Source: Tamlana carrageenivorans (lineage in GTDB: Bacteria > Bacteroidota > Bacteroidia > Flavobacteriales > Flavobacteriaceae). Taken from it: DNA of 64,000 nucleotides. The first letter of the stretch is position 1; each line of letters starts with the position of its first letter. Shown piece after piece: positions 35,798 to 43,801 of the stretch. The notes below the pieces were generated by a model, which was not told the DNA's origin, made no database searches, and worked only from the letters and a program-made list of their open reading frames with translations. Made by a program: the position numbers and the translations under genes. Where the stretch lies: positions 248,001 through 312,000 of the forward strand of contig NZ_CP025938.1 in NCBI RefSeq assembly GCF_002893765.1. Reading direction: 5' to 3'.

Positions 35798-37171
35798 TGT
35801 CCGATAAAAGATTTAAAAAGCGGGATTTCCAAGATAGGATTTCCCGCTTATTTTGTATCTTGAAGTTATCACACATCCAAGATATGAATAAAAGTAAAAA
35901 CTTTATCGGACACCCCATAATCAAACAGGTATTAAATTTCATTTTGCCCGAAGATGTTCATCGGACAGCCAAAAAGCACAACAGCGATCGCTATACCAAA
36001 AAGTTTACCACCTATGAGCATTTGGCCACTATGGTATTTACCGTGATCAGTGGCTGTAGCTCACTTCGTGAGGTTTCCAGTATTATGCTTGCCTGCGAGG
36101 GAAAGATCAACCATCTAGGACTCACGGACTTTCCAAAACGCAGTACCTTGTCAGATGCTAACAGGAGAAGAAGCTCTGAAGTATTTGCCGATATTTATCA
36201 TTTACTCTACAAACGTTACCATCGCTTTTTATCGGACAGCAGACCCTTAGAACCTGCAGTGAAGAACCTTAAAATCGTTGATTCCTCGACCATACCCCTA
36301 TTTAGTGACATTCTTAAAGGTGTAGGAAGGAACCCGCTCAACGGCAAAAAGAAAGGAGGTATCAAGATGCATACTATGATAAACGCCATGGAAGACGTTC
36401 CTTGTCTGATTAAGTTTTCAAGCGCGGCCACGCACGACCACACCTTTTTAAAAGACCTGGAACTCAAGAAGGGCTCTTATGTGGTTTTTGACAAAGGGTA
36501 TGTGGATTATGAGCAATACCAAAAATGGACACTGGAAGATGTTTACTTTGTGACTCGGCAAAAGGACAATGCTCGCTATACAAGCCTTGAAGAGTTTGAT
36601 ATCTCCAATAAAGTGGACGATGCTGTCTTAAAGGACGAAAAAATAGGGCTTACGGACAAAAACGGCAATGCTTTTTCCCTGAGGAGAATCGCTTTTTGGC
36701 ACGAAAAGCACCAAAAAGTTTATGAGTTCATCACTAATAATTATGATCTTGATGCAGACAAAATAGCCGACATCTATAAAAATAGGTGGCAGATTGAGAC
36801 GATGTTCAAGCGGCTTAAACAGAACTTTCCGCTAAAGTATTTTTTGGGAGACAATCAAAATGCCATCGAAATACAAATCTGGGTCAGTTTGATAATCCAG
36901 CTCATTATGCTTGTGATCCAAAGAAAAACCCAAAGAAACTGGGCTTATTCCAATATGATGTCCGTCATACGATACCATTTGATGACATATATCGATTTGT
37001 TCAAATTCCTGAAAAACCCAGAAGCTAATTGGGAAGAGATTACAACCAAAAACATTGGGCAATTAAGCCTTTTTGACCCATAAGGAGGTTCTGTTTTCAA
37101 AATAAAGAGTGCGATCAATAAAAAAGGCCAACACCAAAGCTTTTTTAGCTAATTCTGTTTTTTATCGGACA
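35798..37171 (+). mobile_element. IS4-family insertion sequence, copy 1 (1374-bp core)
   Basis: Ends TGTCCGATAAAA (35798-35809) and TTTTATCGGACA (to 37171) form a 12-bp perfect terminal inverted repeat. One transposase gene lies inside. A second copy of identical core length sits at 57907-59280 in reverse orientation. In both copies the outer flank reads ATCATTAG and the inner flank reads ACAATA, so the true ends may reach 35790 and 37177. No clear target duplication is visible. It is inserted between the methyltransferase terminator and the fad-operon terminator, so no gene is broken. Confidence 0.9.
35884..37083 (+). CDS. IS4-family transposase (DUF4372 + DDE type), copy 1
   Basis: 399 residues starting MNKSKNFIGHPIIKQVLNF, although the frame is open back to 35755. 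Catalytic triad: D133 (IVDSSTIPLF), D203 (VVFDKGYVDY) and E305 within YKNRWQIETMFKRLK, a perfect Y-(2)-R-(3)-E-(6)-K signature of IS4. The N-terminal DUF4372-type segment precedes the nuclease. It differs from copy 2 at only four residues by eye (I8/S, H10/Q, E21/K and a late T/A). Looks intact and potentially active. Confidence 0.93.
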   Translation: MNKSKNFIGHPIIKQVLNFILPEDVHRTAKKHNSDRYTKKFTTYEHLATMVFTVISGCSSLREVSSIMLACEGKINHLGLTDFPKRSTLSDANRRRSSEVFADIYHLLYKRYHRFLSDSRPLEPAVKNLKIVDSSTIPLFSDILKGVGRNPLNGKKKGGIKMHTMINAMEDVPCLIKFSSAATHDHTFLKDLELKKGSYVVFDKGYVDYEQYQKWTLEDVYFVTRQKDNARYTSLEEFDISNKVDDAVLKDEKIGLTDKNGNAFSLRRIAFWHEKHQKVYEFITNNYDLDADKIADIYKNRWQIETMFKRLKQNFPLKYFLGDNQNAIEIQIWVSLIIQLIMLVIQRKTQRNWAYSNMMSVIRYHLMTYIDLFKFLKNPEANWEEITTKNIGQLSLFDP

Positions 37172-37190
37172 ACAATAAAAAATAAACAAA

Positions 37191-37222
37191 AAAAGCGCCC
37201 CGAAATAATTCGAAGCGCTTTT
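37191..37222 (-). terminator. Terminator at the end of the fad cluster
   Basis: AAAAGCGC (37191-37198) pairs with GCGCTTTT (37215-37222), and CGAA/TTCG pairs inside. A T run follows on the minus strand. It lies 34 bp after the fadE stop codon and 20 bp from the IS end. Confidence 0.8.
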
Positions 37223-37255
37223 AAAAAAGGAGTTAGTCACTCGTAATAATAATTC

Positions 37256-39067
37256 TTAAAAACAATATTTATTTTCTTTAATAACTTTGCCCGCAATGAT
37301 ATTTCGTAATTCGATAATGTTAGGCATGTTCACGTATTTAATGTAGCGTTTTAGTCCCATGAGCATCATGCGTTGTTCATCGCCAGTAGAAAATGATATG
37401 ATCGAATGTTTTCCTGCAGTTTCGATCACATCTATAGCATGAAATAAGTTAAGTTTTGCCATAGCGATTTGTGCTTTTACGTTTTCTTCGCCTTCTTTTT
37501 TGGCCATTTTTTCGGCACGAAGGATAGCCGATTCAGCCAGGTAGATTTGAATTAAAATATCTGAAGCAGCTAACATAAGTTGCTGTTGATGTTCTATTTC
37601 TTCACCGTATTTCTGAAGTGTGGCACCTGCAACCATTAAAAATAATTTTTTAAGGTTTTTGATGATGTTTTTTTCTTCCGAAAATAATTCTGAATAATCT
37701 GGTATTTCAAATGAAGGGATACCAACAAGTTCTTCTTTTACAGCCATGGCAGGAGTAAGTAAATCTACGTGACCTTTCATGGCTTTTTTAATAAGCATGC
37801 CTATAGAAAGCATACGGTTAATTTCATTGGTGCCTTCGTAAATTCTGGATATTCGAGCATCTCTCCAAGCCGATTCAATAGGGGTGTCTTCTGAAAAGCC
37901 CATGCCCCCAAATATTTGAATGCCCTCATCGGTACATTTTTGTATAAATTCTGAAACGGCTACTTTTAAGATGGAACATTCGATAGCATATTCTTCAACA
38001 CCTTTTAATTCGGCTTCTTGGTCGGTGTCTTTGCCATTGTTTTTTCTTAGTTCAATGCGATCTTCAATATCTTTTGCAGCTCTATAACTTGCTGCTTCAC
38101 CCACCCAACAATTGGTGGCCATTTCAGCAAATTTTTGTTTCATAGCGCCAAAACTTGAAATAGGTACTTTAAATTGAATGCGTTCGTTAGCGTATTTTAC
38201 CGATTCTGTAATAACACGGCGCTGAGCATCTAAACAAGCAGCAGCAAGTTTAATACGGCCTACATTTAAGGCATTCATCGCAATTTTGAAACCGTTTCCA
38301 CGGGTGGATAACATGTTTTCTACAGGAACAACGGTATCATTAAAAAATACTTGTCTTGTAGAAGAAGCACGAATACCAAGTTTGTGTTCCTCTTCACCTA
38401 AAGTAATGCCGTTAGGGTTTTCTGGATCGTATTCCACGATAAAACCTGTGATATTTTTGTCGTCTTCTATACGTGCAAAAACTATCATTAAGCTACAGAA
38501 CCCTGCGTTAGAAATCCACATCTTTTGGCCTGTAATTTTATATGATTTACCATCCTCGGAAAGTACAGCTTTAGTTTTTCCGGAGTTAGCATCACTTCCT
38601 GCACTAGGTTCTGTTAAACAATAGGCTCCAAACCATTCGCCTGAGGCTAATTTAGGTACATATTTTTGCTTTTGTTCTTCGGTGCCGTAAAGGGTGATTG
38701 GCATGGTTCCAATGCCTGTATGGGCACCAAAAGCGGTGCTAAAAGAGCCTGTGGCCCCAGATATATAGTCGCACACTAACATAGTGTCAACAAAGCCCAT
38801 GCCCATGCCTCCATAAGCTTCAGGTACGGAAATACTTAAAAAACCTAAGTCTGCAGCTTTTCGCATACAGGATTCGGTAAGTGCATAATCTTTTTGTTCA
38901 AATTGAGCCTTTTTTGGCCATACTTCGCGGTCAATAAACTCAGTAACCGCTTCTTTCATCATGAGTTGATCTTCATTAAAATCTTCTGGTGTGAATATGT
39001 CTTCGCAGTTCATTTCTTTTACTAGAAATTGTCCGCCACGTAAAATGTCTTTTTCTATTTCTTTCAT
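37256..39067 (-). CDS. fadE: Acyl-CoA dehydrogenase, FadE (Bacillus fadNAE type)
   Basis: 603 residues, FAD-dependent first step of beta-oxidation (acyl-CoA to trans-2-enoyl-CoA). Contains YCLTEPSAGSDANSGKTKA and WISNAGFCSLMIVFAR of the FAD/substrate site, and RIYEGTNEINRMLSIGML with the usual flavin contacts near the catalytic base. A long C-terminal helical extension makes it longer than 380-residue short-chain types and close in size to B. subtilis FadE. Last gene of fadD-marR-fadN-fadA-S23-fadE, 42 bp after the S23 gene, terminator at 37191. Confidence 0.92.
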   Translation of the reverse strand: MKEIEKDILRGGQFLVKEMNCEDIFTPEDFNEDQLMMKEAVTEFIDREVWPKKAQFEQKDYALTESCMRKAADLGFLSISVPEAYGGMGMGFVDTMLVCDYISGATGSFSTAFGAHTGIGTMPITLYGTEEQKQKYVPKLASGEWFGAYCLTEPSAGSDANSGKTKAVLSEDGKSYKITGQKMWISNAGFCSLMIVFARIEDDKNITGFIVEYDPENPNGITLGEEEHKLGIRASSTRQVFFNDTVVPVENMLSTRGNGFKIAMNALNVGRIKLAAACLDAQRRVITESVKYANERIQFKVPISSFGAMKQKFAEMATNCWVGEAASYRAAKDIEDRIELRKNNGKDTDQEAELKGVEEYAIECSILKVAVSEFIQKCTDEGIQIFGGMGFSEDTPIESAWRDARISRIYEGTNEINRMLSIGMLIKKAMKGHVDLLTPAMAVKEELVGIPSFEIPDYSELFSEEKNIIKNLKKLFLMVAGATLQKYGEEIEHQQQLMLAASDILIQIYLAESAILRAEKMAKKEGEENVKAQIAMAKLNLFHAIDVIETAGKHSIISFSTGDEQRMMLMGLKRYIKYVNMPNIIELRNIIAGKVIKENKYCF

Positions 39068-39087
39068 TTGTTTAGTGGTTTTATAGA

Positions 39088-39115
39088 TTCAAGGTTCAAG
39101 ACCCAAGAATCAAGA
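39088..39115. repeat. Heptad repeat overlapping the end of the four-helix gene
   Basis: Four imperfect 7-nt units: TTCAAGG, TTCAAGA, CCCAAGA, ATCAAGA. They overlap the stop codon at 39110-39112. A related but inverted array stands on the other side of the gene. Confidence 0.7.
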
Positions 39116-39466
39116 TGCTTGTAGTCTAGATTTAAAACTTGAAATCATTTTTTGTATTTCCTTTATTTTTTGTGCCAATTCTTTAAATTTCTCTTCTGAT
39201 ATATAATTTTCATTAAATGCCACATTCAACTGGGTTTCCCATTCGAAAGCAGAGCCCAAACTATGTTCTAAAAAATTAGCAAAATGTTTATTTGAGCTTT
39301 TACTTGTGCCTTCTGAAATGTTCGAGGGTATTGAAACAGCGCATCTATTCATCTGACTCATTAATCCATAAGTTTCAAACTTTGGAAATGTTCTCGTTAT
39401 TTTATAAGATTCTGAAACGAGCATCATACGTACATTCCAGATTTTTAATTTCTTGAAATTATGCAT
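39110..39466 (-). CDS. Four-helix-bundle (S23 / 23S intervening-sequence) protein
   Basis: 118 residues, all helical: FKKLKIWNVRMMLVSESYKI, MNRCAVSIPSNISEGTSKSS and FLEHSLGSAFEWETQLNVAF are the classic S23/bIVP consensus blocks. The family occurs inside 23S intervening sequences and also free in genomes, and it is related in fold to Avd of diversity-generating retroelements. Here it lies between fadA and fadE, with heptad repeats at both ends (39088-39115, 39469-39488). No function in fatty acid metabolism is known, and it looks like a small inserted cassette. No reverse transcriptase or variable repeat is nearby. Confidence 0.88.
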   Translation of the reverse strand: MHNFKKLKIWNVRMMLVSESYKITRTFPKFETYGLMSQMNRCAVSIPSNISEGTSKSSNKHFANFLEHSLGSAFEWETQLNVAFNENYISEEKFKELAQKIKEIQKMISSFKSRLQAS

Positions 39467-39468
39467 AG

Positions 39469-39488
39469 TCTTGTTTCTTGGTTCTTTC
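39469..39488. repeat. Heptad repeat upstream of the four-helix gene
   Basis: TCTTGTTTCTTGGTTCTTTC, degenerate 7-nt units that match the reverse complement of the array at 39088-39115. It lies 3-22 bp upstream of the start codon. Confidence 0.6.
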
Positions 39489-39499
39489 AGTCTGCTTTC

Positions 39500-40690
39500 T
39501 TATTTCAAAAACTCAAAAACCCCACAAGCGCCTTGACCAGTTCCTACACACATGGTGACGGCTCCGTATTTTCCTGTCATATTTCTTTTGCGCATTTCGT
39601 CAAATAACTGAACAGAAAGCTTTGCACCTGTACAACCTAAAGGATGACCTAAAGCAATGGCGCCGCCATTAACATTGACTAAATCTGGGTTGAGGTCTAG
39701 TTCACGAATTACAGCAAGGGCTTGCGATGCAAAGGCTTCGTTAAGTTCTATAAGCTCTAAATCTTTTTGTTGTAATCCCGCTTGTTTAAGTGCTTTTGGT
39801 ATGGCTTTTACTGGTCCGATACCCATAATACGTGGTTCAACACCTGCCGCAGCATAGTTTACTAGTCTAGCGATGGGTTCTAAGTTTAATTCTTTCACCA
39901 TAGTTTCGCTCATAACCATAACAAAAGCTGCACCATCACTCATTTGCGATGAATTCCCTGCGGTTACACTTCCGCCTTGAGCGAAAACAGGACGAAGTTT
40001 GGCAAGTGCTTCTAGACTTGTTCCGGCACGAGGCCCTTCATCTTTAGTAACTGTATATGATTTATTTGCTTTTTTTCCGTTGGCATCAATATAGGTTTCA
40101 TGAACTTCAATGGGTACTATCTGGTCTTGAAAACGGTTTTCAGCCTGTGCTTTTAAAGCTTTCATATGTGAATGGTAAGCGAATTCATCTTGGTCTTCAC
40201 GAGACACATTAAATTGATTCGCCACAGCTTCAGCGGTATTTCCCATACCCCAGTAATAATCTTCATGTCCAGCTTTTACGATATCATAATTCAGTTCAGG
40301 TTTGTAGCCTGTCATAGGAACAGCACTCATACTTTCAGCGCCACCAGCGATGATGCAATCGGCCATGCCAGCTTGAATTTTAGCGGTTGCAATGCCAATG
40401 GTTTCTATACCGGAAGAACAAAAGCGATTGACCGTAACTCCAGGAACTTCAACAGAGTTTAATCCCATTAAGGAAATTAAACGCGCTATATTTAAACCTT
40501 GTGAACCTTCGGGCATGGCGTTACCTACAATAACATCGTCTATACGATCTTTATCCAATTGAGGTAAGGCTTTCATCATGTACTGAATGGTTTCGGCAGC
40601 TAATTCGTCGGTACGTTTGAATCGGAAAACACCTTTCGGCGCTTTTCCAACAGCTGTTCTATATGCTTTTACTATATATGCTTGTTTCAT
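39500..40690 (-). CDS. fadA: Acetyl-CoA C-acyltransferase (3-ketoacyl-CoA thiolase)
   Basis: 396 residues. Thiolytic cleavage of 3-ketoacyl-CoA, the last beta-oxidation step. Nucleophile Cys91 in VNRFCSSGIETI, His in GGAIALGHPLGCTGAK and second Cys in MCVGTGQGACG. Follows fadN by 138 bp, a spacer that holds an inverted pair of C-rich repeats. Full length with a standard ATG. Confidence 0.95.
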   Translation of the reverse strand: MKQAYIVKAYRTAVGKAPKGVFRFKRTDELAAETIQYMMKALPQLDKDRIDDVIVGNAMPEGSQGLNIARLISLMGLNSVEVPGVTVNRFCSSGIETIGIATAKIQAGMADCIIAGGAESMSAVPMTGYKPELNYDIVKAGHEDYYWGMGNTAEAVANQFNVSREDQDEFAYHSHMKALKAQAENRFQDQIVPIEVHETYIDANGKKANKSYTVTKDEGPRAGTSLEALAKLRPVFAQGGSVTAGNSSQMSDGAAFVMVMSETMVKELNLEPIARLVNYAAAGVEPRIMGIGPVKAIPKALKQAGLQQKDLELIELNEAFASQALAVIRELDLNPDLVNVNGGAIALGHPLGCTGAKLSVQLFDEMRKRNMTGKYGAVTMCVGTGQGACGVFEFLK

Positions 40691-40692
40691 AT

Positions 40693-40717
40693 TAGCCCCC
40701 TAGCCCCGAAGGGGAAT
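40693..40717. repeat. REP-like C-rich hairpin, left member
   Basis: TAGCCCCCTAGCCCCGAAGG... with the CCCC-GAA-GGGG hairpin (to 40717). Resembles CCCCCTAGCCCC-type dispersed repeats I recall from flavobacteria. Inverted partner at 40801. Confidence 0.6.
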
Positions 40718-40800
40718 ACCTATTAGGGGTCAATAGGATTTTATTAGTTATTTCTGATTATATTTTTCATGGTTACAAATTTTCACGCACCAGTTTTTAC

Positions 40801-40825
40801 GTTCCCCCATTTGGGGGTAAGGGCT
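40801..40825. repeat. REP-like C-rich hairpin, right member
   Basis: GTTCCCCCATTTGGGGGTAA then GGGCT, an inverted and slightly diverged version of the repeat at 40693-40717. It ends 4 bp before the fadN stop codon region (40829). Confidence 0.6.
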
Positions 40826-40828
40826 CTT

Positions 40829-43237
40829 CTAATTTCTAAGAGGTTTTCCTGTTTTTAGCATGTGCTGAATGCGTTCTAAAGTTTTACGTTCGGTACATAA
40901 ACTTAGGAAAGCCTCGCGCTCTAGGTCCAATAAATATTGTTCGGTAACTAGAGTGGGTTCTGATAAGTCACCACCAGCCATAACATAGGCTAGTTTGTTA
41001 GCGATTTTTTGATCGTGTTCGCTTATAAAATTGGCTGCTTCCATAGAATCGGTTCCTACTAAAAACATACCAAGAGCTTGCTTGCCTAGAACTTTTACAT
41101 CTTTACGTATTACGGGTTTGGTGTAGCCTGCATCGGCCATAATTCTGGCATGAGCTTTGGCTGTCGCTATTTGACGATCTTTATTCGTTACCACAATATC
41201 TTTTCCTTTTTGGAGTATGCCTAAATCGAAAGCTTCGTAAGCCGAAGTAGCCACTTTAGCCATGCCAATAGTGAGGAAATATTCCTGTAATACATTCAAT
41301 TCAACATCTCCTTTTCTAAAGCTATCTGAAGCACGAAGGGCCATTTCTTTAGATCCTGCACCTCCTGGGATCACACCCACGCCAAATTCCACCAGTCCGA
41401 TATAAGTTTCGGCAGCTGCTACAACTTTATCGGCGTGCATAGATAATTCGCAAGCACCGCCTAAGGACATGCCATGAGGTGCAGAAACTGTTGGGATTGA
41501 CGAATAACGCATACGCATCATCGTATCTTGGAAATATTTTATCGCGGCATTAAGCTCGTCGTATTCTTGCTCTACGGCCATCATGAAAATCATACCAATA
41601 TTAGCGCCTACAGAAAAGTTGGCACCTTGATTTCCTATAACGAGTCCGTCGAAATCTTTTTCAGCTATATCTACAGCTTTATTAAGTCCCGCTAAAACAT
41701 CGCCGCCAATGGTATTCATTTTAGACTGAAATTCGCAGTTTAATATGCCATCACCTAAATCTTCAATAACAACACCCGAATTTTTGAATACTTCATTAGA
41801 TTTTCTGATGTTATCTAGAATAATGAAAGCATCCTGTCCAGGAATTTTTTGTTGTGTTTTAGAAGGCACATCATAAAAATAGGTAGCGCCTTCTTTCACT
41901 GTATAAAAAGATGTATTTCCTAAGGCGACCATGTCATTGACCCAAGAAGCCGGTTCTGAACCTTCAGATTTGATAAGTTCTAAACCTTTTTCAACACCAA
42001 TAGCGTCCCAAATTTGAAAAGGACCGTGTTCCCAGCCGAAACCAGCTTTCATGGCATCATCTATTTTGTAAATTTCATCTGAAATTTCAGGAATTCTATG
42101 TGATACATAAGCAAATAAAGCCGCAAAGGTTTTACGGTAGAATTCACCAGCTTTATCTTTCCCATTCACTAATATTTTGAACCTATCAATAACTTTTTCA
42201 ATAGGCTTGGTGAGTTCTAAAGTGGCAAATTTCGCCGATTTTTTCTTTCTATATTCTAAAGTGTTAAGGTCTAGAGATAAAATTTCACTTTGGCCATCTT
42301 CATTTTTAATTTTCTTATAAAAACCCTGACCTGTTTTACTACCTAGCCATTTGTTTTCCATCATGGTGTCGATGAAATTAGGAAGTTTAAATAATTCCAA
42401 ACGTTCATCGTTTTTACAATTTTCGGCAATGCCATTTGCTACATGAACGAGAGTGTCTAAGCCCACAACATCTACAGTACGAAAGGTTGCCGATTTAGGT
42501 CTGCCTATTACAGGACCAGTTAGTTTATCAACTTCTTCGATGGTTAAGTCCATACTTTTAACAATGTGGAATAAACTCATAATACTGAAAATACCGATGC
42601 GGTTTCCAATAAAAGCAGGTGTGTCTTTAGCGATTACAGATGTTTTTCCTAAATACTTTTCGCCATATTGGTTTAAAAATTCTACGACAGAATCTGCTGT
42701 TTTTGGACCAGGAATGATCTCAAACAGTTTTAAGTAACGCGCAGGATTAAAAAAGTGTGTACCACAGAAATGTTTTTGAAAATCATCACTACGACCTTCA
42801 CTCATAAATTTTATGGGAATTCCAGAGGTGTTACTTGTAATAAGCGTTCCTGGGGTTCTGTGTTTTTCAAGCTTTTCAAAGACTTGTTTTTTGATATCAA
42901 GGCGCTCCACAACCACTTCCATAATCCAATCGACTTGTGACACTTTTTCAATATCATCTTCTAAATTTCCGGTGGTAATTCTGCTGGCAAAACTTTTGTG
43001 ATAAATCGGAGAAGGAGAAGATTTTAATGCAGCGGATAAAGCCTCGTTAACGATACGGTTTCTTACCGATTTATTTTCAAGCGTTAGTCCCTGTGCTTTT
43101 TCTTTAGCATTAAGTTCGTTAGGAACGATATCTAGCAAAAGGACATCAACACCAATATTGGCGAAATGACATGCTATACCGCTACCCATGATTCCAGAGC
43201 CAATTATGGCTACTTTATTAATTCTTCTTTTGCTCAT
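40829..43237 (-). CDS. fadN: 3-hydroxyacyl-CoA dehydrogenase / enoyl-CoA hydratase fusion
   Basis: 802 residues. The NAD-dependent dehydrogenase is N-terminal (GxGxxG in VAIIGSGIMGSGIACHFA, residues 8-25; FFNPARYLKLFEIIPG) and the enoyl-CoA hydratase is C-terminal (from about 500; GANFSVGANIGMIFMM, PHGMSLGGACELSMHAD). This order is opposite to E. coli FadB and matches B. subtilis FadN. With fadA and fadE it reproduces the Bacillus fadNAE gene order. Performs hydration and oxidation of enoyl-CoA. Starts 19 bp after the marR stop, so it is probably in the same transcript. Confidence 0.92.
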   Translation of the reverse strand: MSKRRINKVAIIGSGIMGSGIACHFANIGVDVLLLDIVPNELNAKEKAQGLTLENKSVRNRIVNEALSAALKSSPSPIYHKSFASRITTGNLEDDIEKVSQVDWIMEVVVERLDIKKQVFEKLEKHRTPGTLITSNTSGIPIKFMSEGRSDDFQKHFCGTHFFNPARYLKLFEIIPGPKTADSVVEFLNQYGEKYLGKTSVIAKDTPAFIGNRIGIFSIMSLFHIVKSMDLTIEEVDKLTGPVIGRPKSATFRTVDVVGLDTLVHVANGIAENCKNDERLELFKLPNFIDTMMENKWLGSKTGQGFYKKIKNEDGQSEILSLDLNTLEYRKKKSAKFATLELTKPIEKVIDRFKILVNGKDKAGEFYRKTFAALFAYVSHRIPEISDEIYKIDDAMKAGFGWEHGPFQIWDAIGVEKGLELIKSEGSEPASWVNDMVALGNTSFYTVKEGATYFYDVPSKTQQKIPGQDAFIILDNIRKSNEVFKNSGVVIEDLGDGILNCEFQSKMNTIGGDVLAGLNKAVDIAEKDFDGLVIGNQGANFSVGANIGMIFMMAVEQEYDELNAAIKYFQDTMMRMRYSSIPTVSAPHGMSLGGACELSMHADKVVAAAETYIGLVEFGVGVIPGGAGSKEMALRASDSFRKGDVELNVLQEYFLTIGMAKVATSAYEAFDLGILQKGKDIVVTNKDRQIATAKAHARIMADAGYTKPVIRKDVKVLGKQALGMFLVGTDSMEAANFISEHDQKIANKLAYVMAGGDLSEPTLVTEQYLLDLEREAFLSLCTERKTLERIQHMLKTGKPLRN

Positions 43238-43256
43238 TATAGTTTAGCTATTGGGT

Positions 43257-43691
43257 TTATTTGTAGATTTTTTTGTTGCAAACCATCTGATTAATAACTT
43301 CGGCAACTTCGTAGAAATGATTTAATTGTTCTTCGGAGACGTTTTTACGAATGGCTTCATTAAAGATTAAAACTTTCTCTTTAGAGATATCCCTTTTTTC
43401 TAATCCGAATTCTGTGAGGGTAATAATAACACCTCTACCATCTTCAGGATTTGGTTTCCGTTCTATGAAACCTTTGGTTTCCATCGATTTTAATAGTCTC
43501 GATAAACTTGTGGCTTCCATACCCATTCTAGGGCCTAAAGCGGTTGAAGGGGTACCTTTTTCAGGATCTATACTCAATAGAGTAAAGCCTGTAGCCATGG
43601 TGCTGTCTATTTTTGCAGCTTCCTCATTATACATTTTTTGAACTGTTAACCAGGTCGTTCGTAATATATAATCAATGGTCTTGTCTTTCAT
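43257..43691 (-). CDS. MarR-family repressor of the fad cluster (proposed)
   Basis: 144 residues starting MKDKTIDYILRTTWLTVQKM. The frame goes 11 codons further upstream but that would lie inside the operator. Winged-helix pattern: LGPRMGMEATSLSRLLKSME (recognition helix) and IERKPNPEDGRGVIITLTEFG (wing with the DxRG motif). A perfect 11-bp dyad over its own promoter points to autoregulation. Position between fadD and fadN suggests an acyl-CoA-sensing role like FadR of other groups, which is inference. Confidence 0.9.
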   Translation of the reverse strand: MKDKTIDYILRTTWLTVQKMYNEEAAKIDSTMATGFTLLSIDPEKGTPSTALGPRMGMEATSLSRLLKSMETKGFIERKPNPEDGRGVIITLTEFGLEKRDISKEKVLIFNEAIRKNVSEEQLNHFYEVAEVINQMVCNKKIYK

Positions 43692-43722
43692 GTTATATTT
43701 GGATGATTTTCCCAAATATAAC
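43692..43722 (-). promoter_or_regulatory. Operator dyad directly upstream of marR
   Basis: GTTATATTTGG (43692-43702) and CCAAATATAAC (43712-43722) are perfect reverse complements with a 9-nt spacer. One arm contains the predicted -7 box and the other abuts the marR start codon. Typical of MarR-family self-repression. Confidence 0.75.
43713..43720 (-). promoter_or_regulatory. TAnnTTTG -7 box of marR
   Basis: TATATTTG on the minus strand within the operator arm. TATG stands about 19 nt upstream at the -33 position. Very short leader to the ATG at 43691. Confidence 0.6.
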
Positions 43723-43801
43723 AAATTTTATTATGCACGCATAGTAAGAAGCGTGGTATTTTGAAGAATAACTTTATTGAAATTATAAATTTTAAAATGA
43801 T

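Noticed and set aside
35755..35883. N-terminal extension of the IS4 transposase
   Set aside because: The open frame begins outside the element and reads through its terminal repeat. The conserved protein in both copies begins at MNKSKNF.
39110..39466. Diversity-generating retroelement, because the four-helix protein resembles Avd
   Set aside because: No reverse transcriptase, template repeat or C-type-lectin target lies nearby. The S23 family occurs widely on its own.
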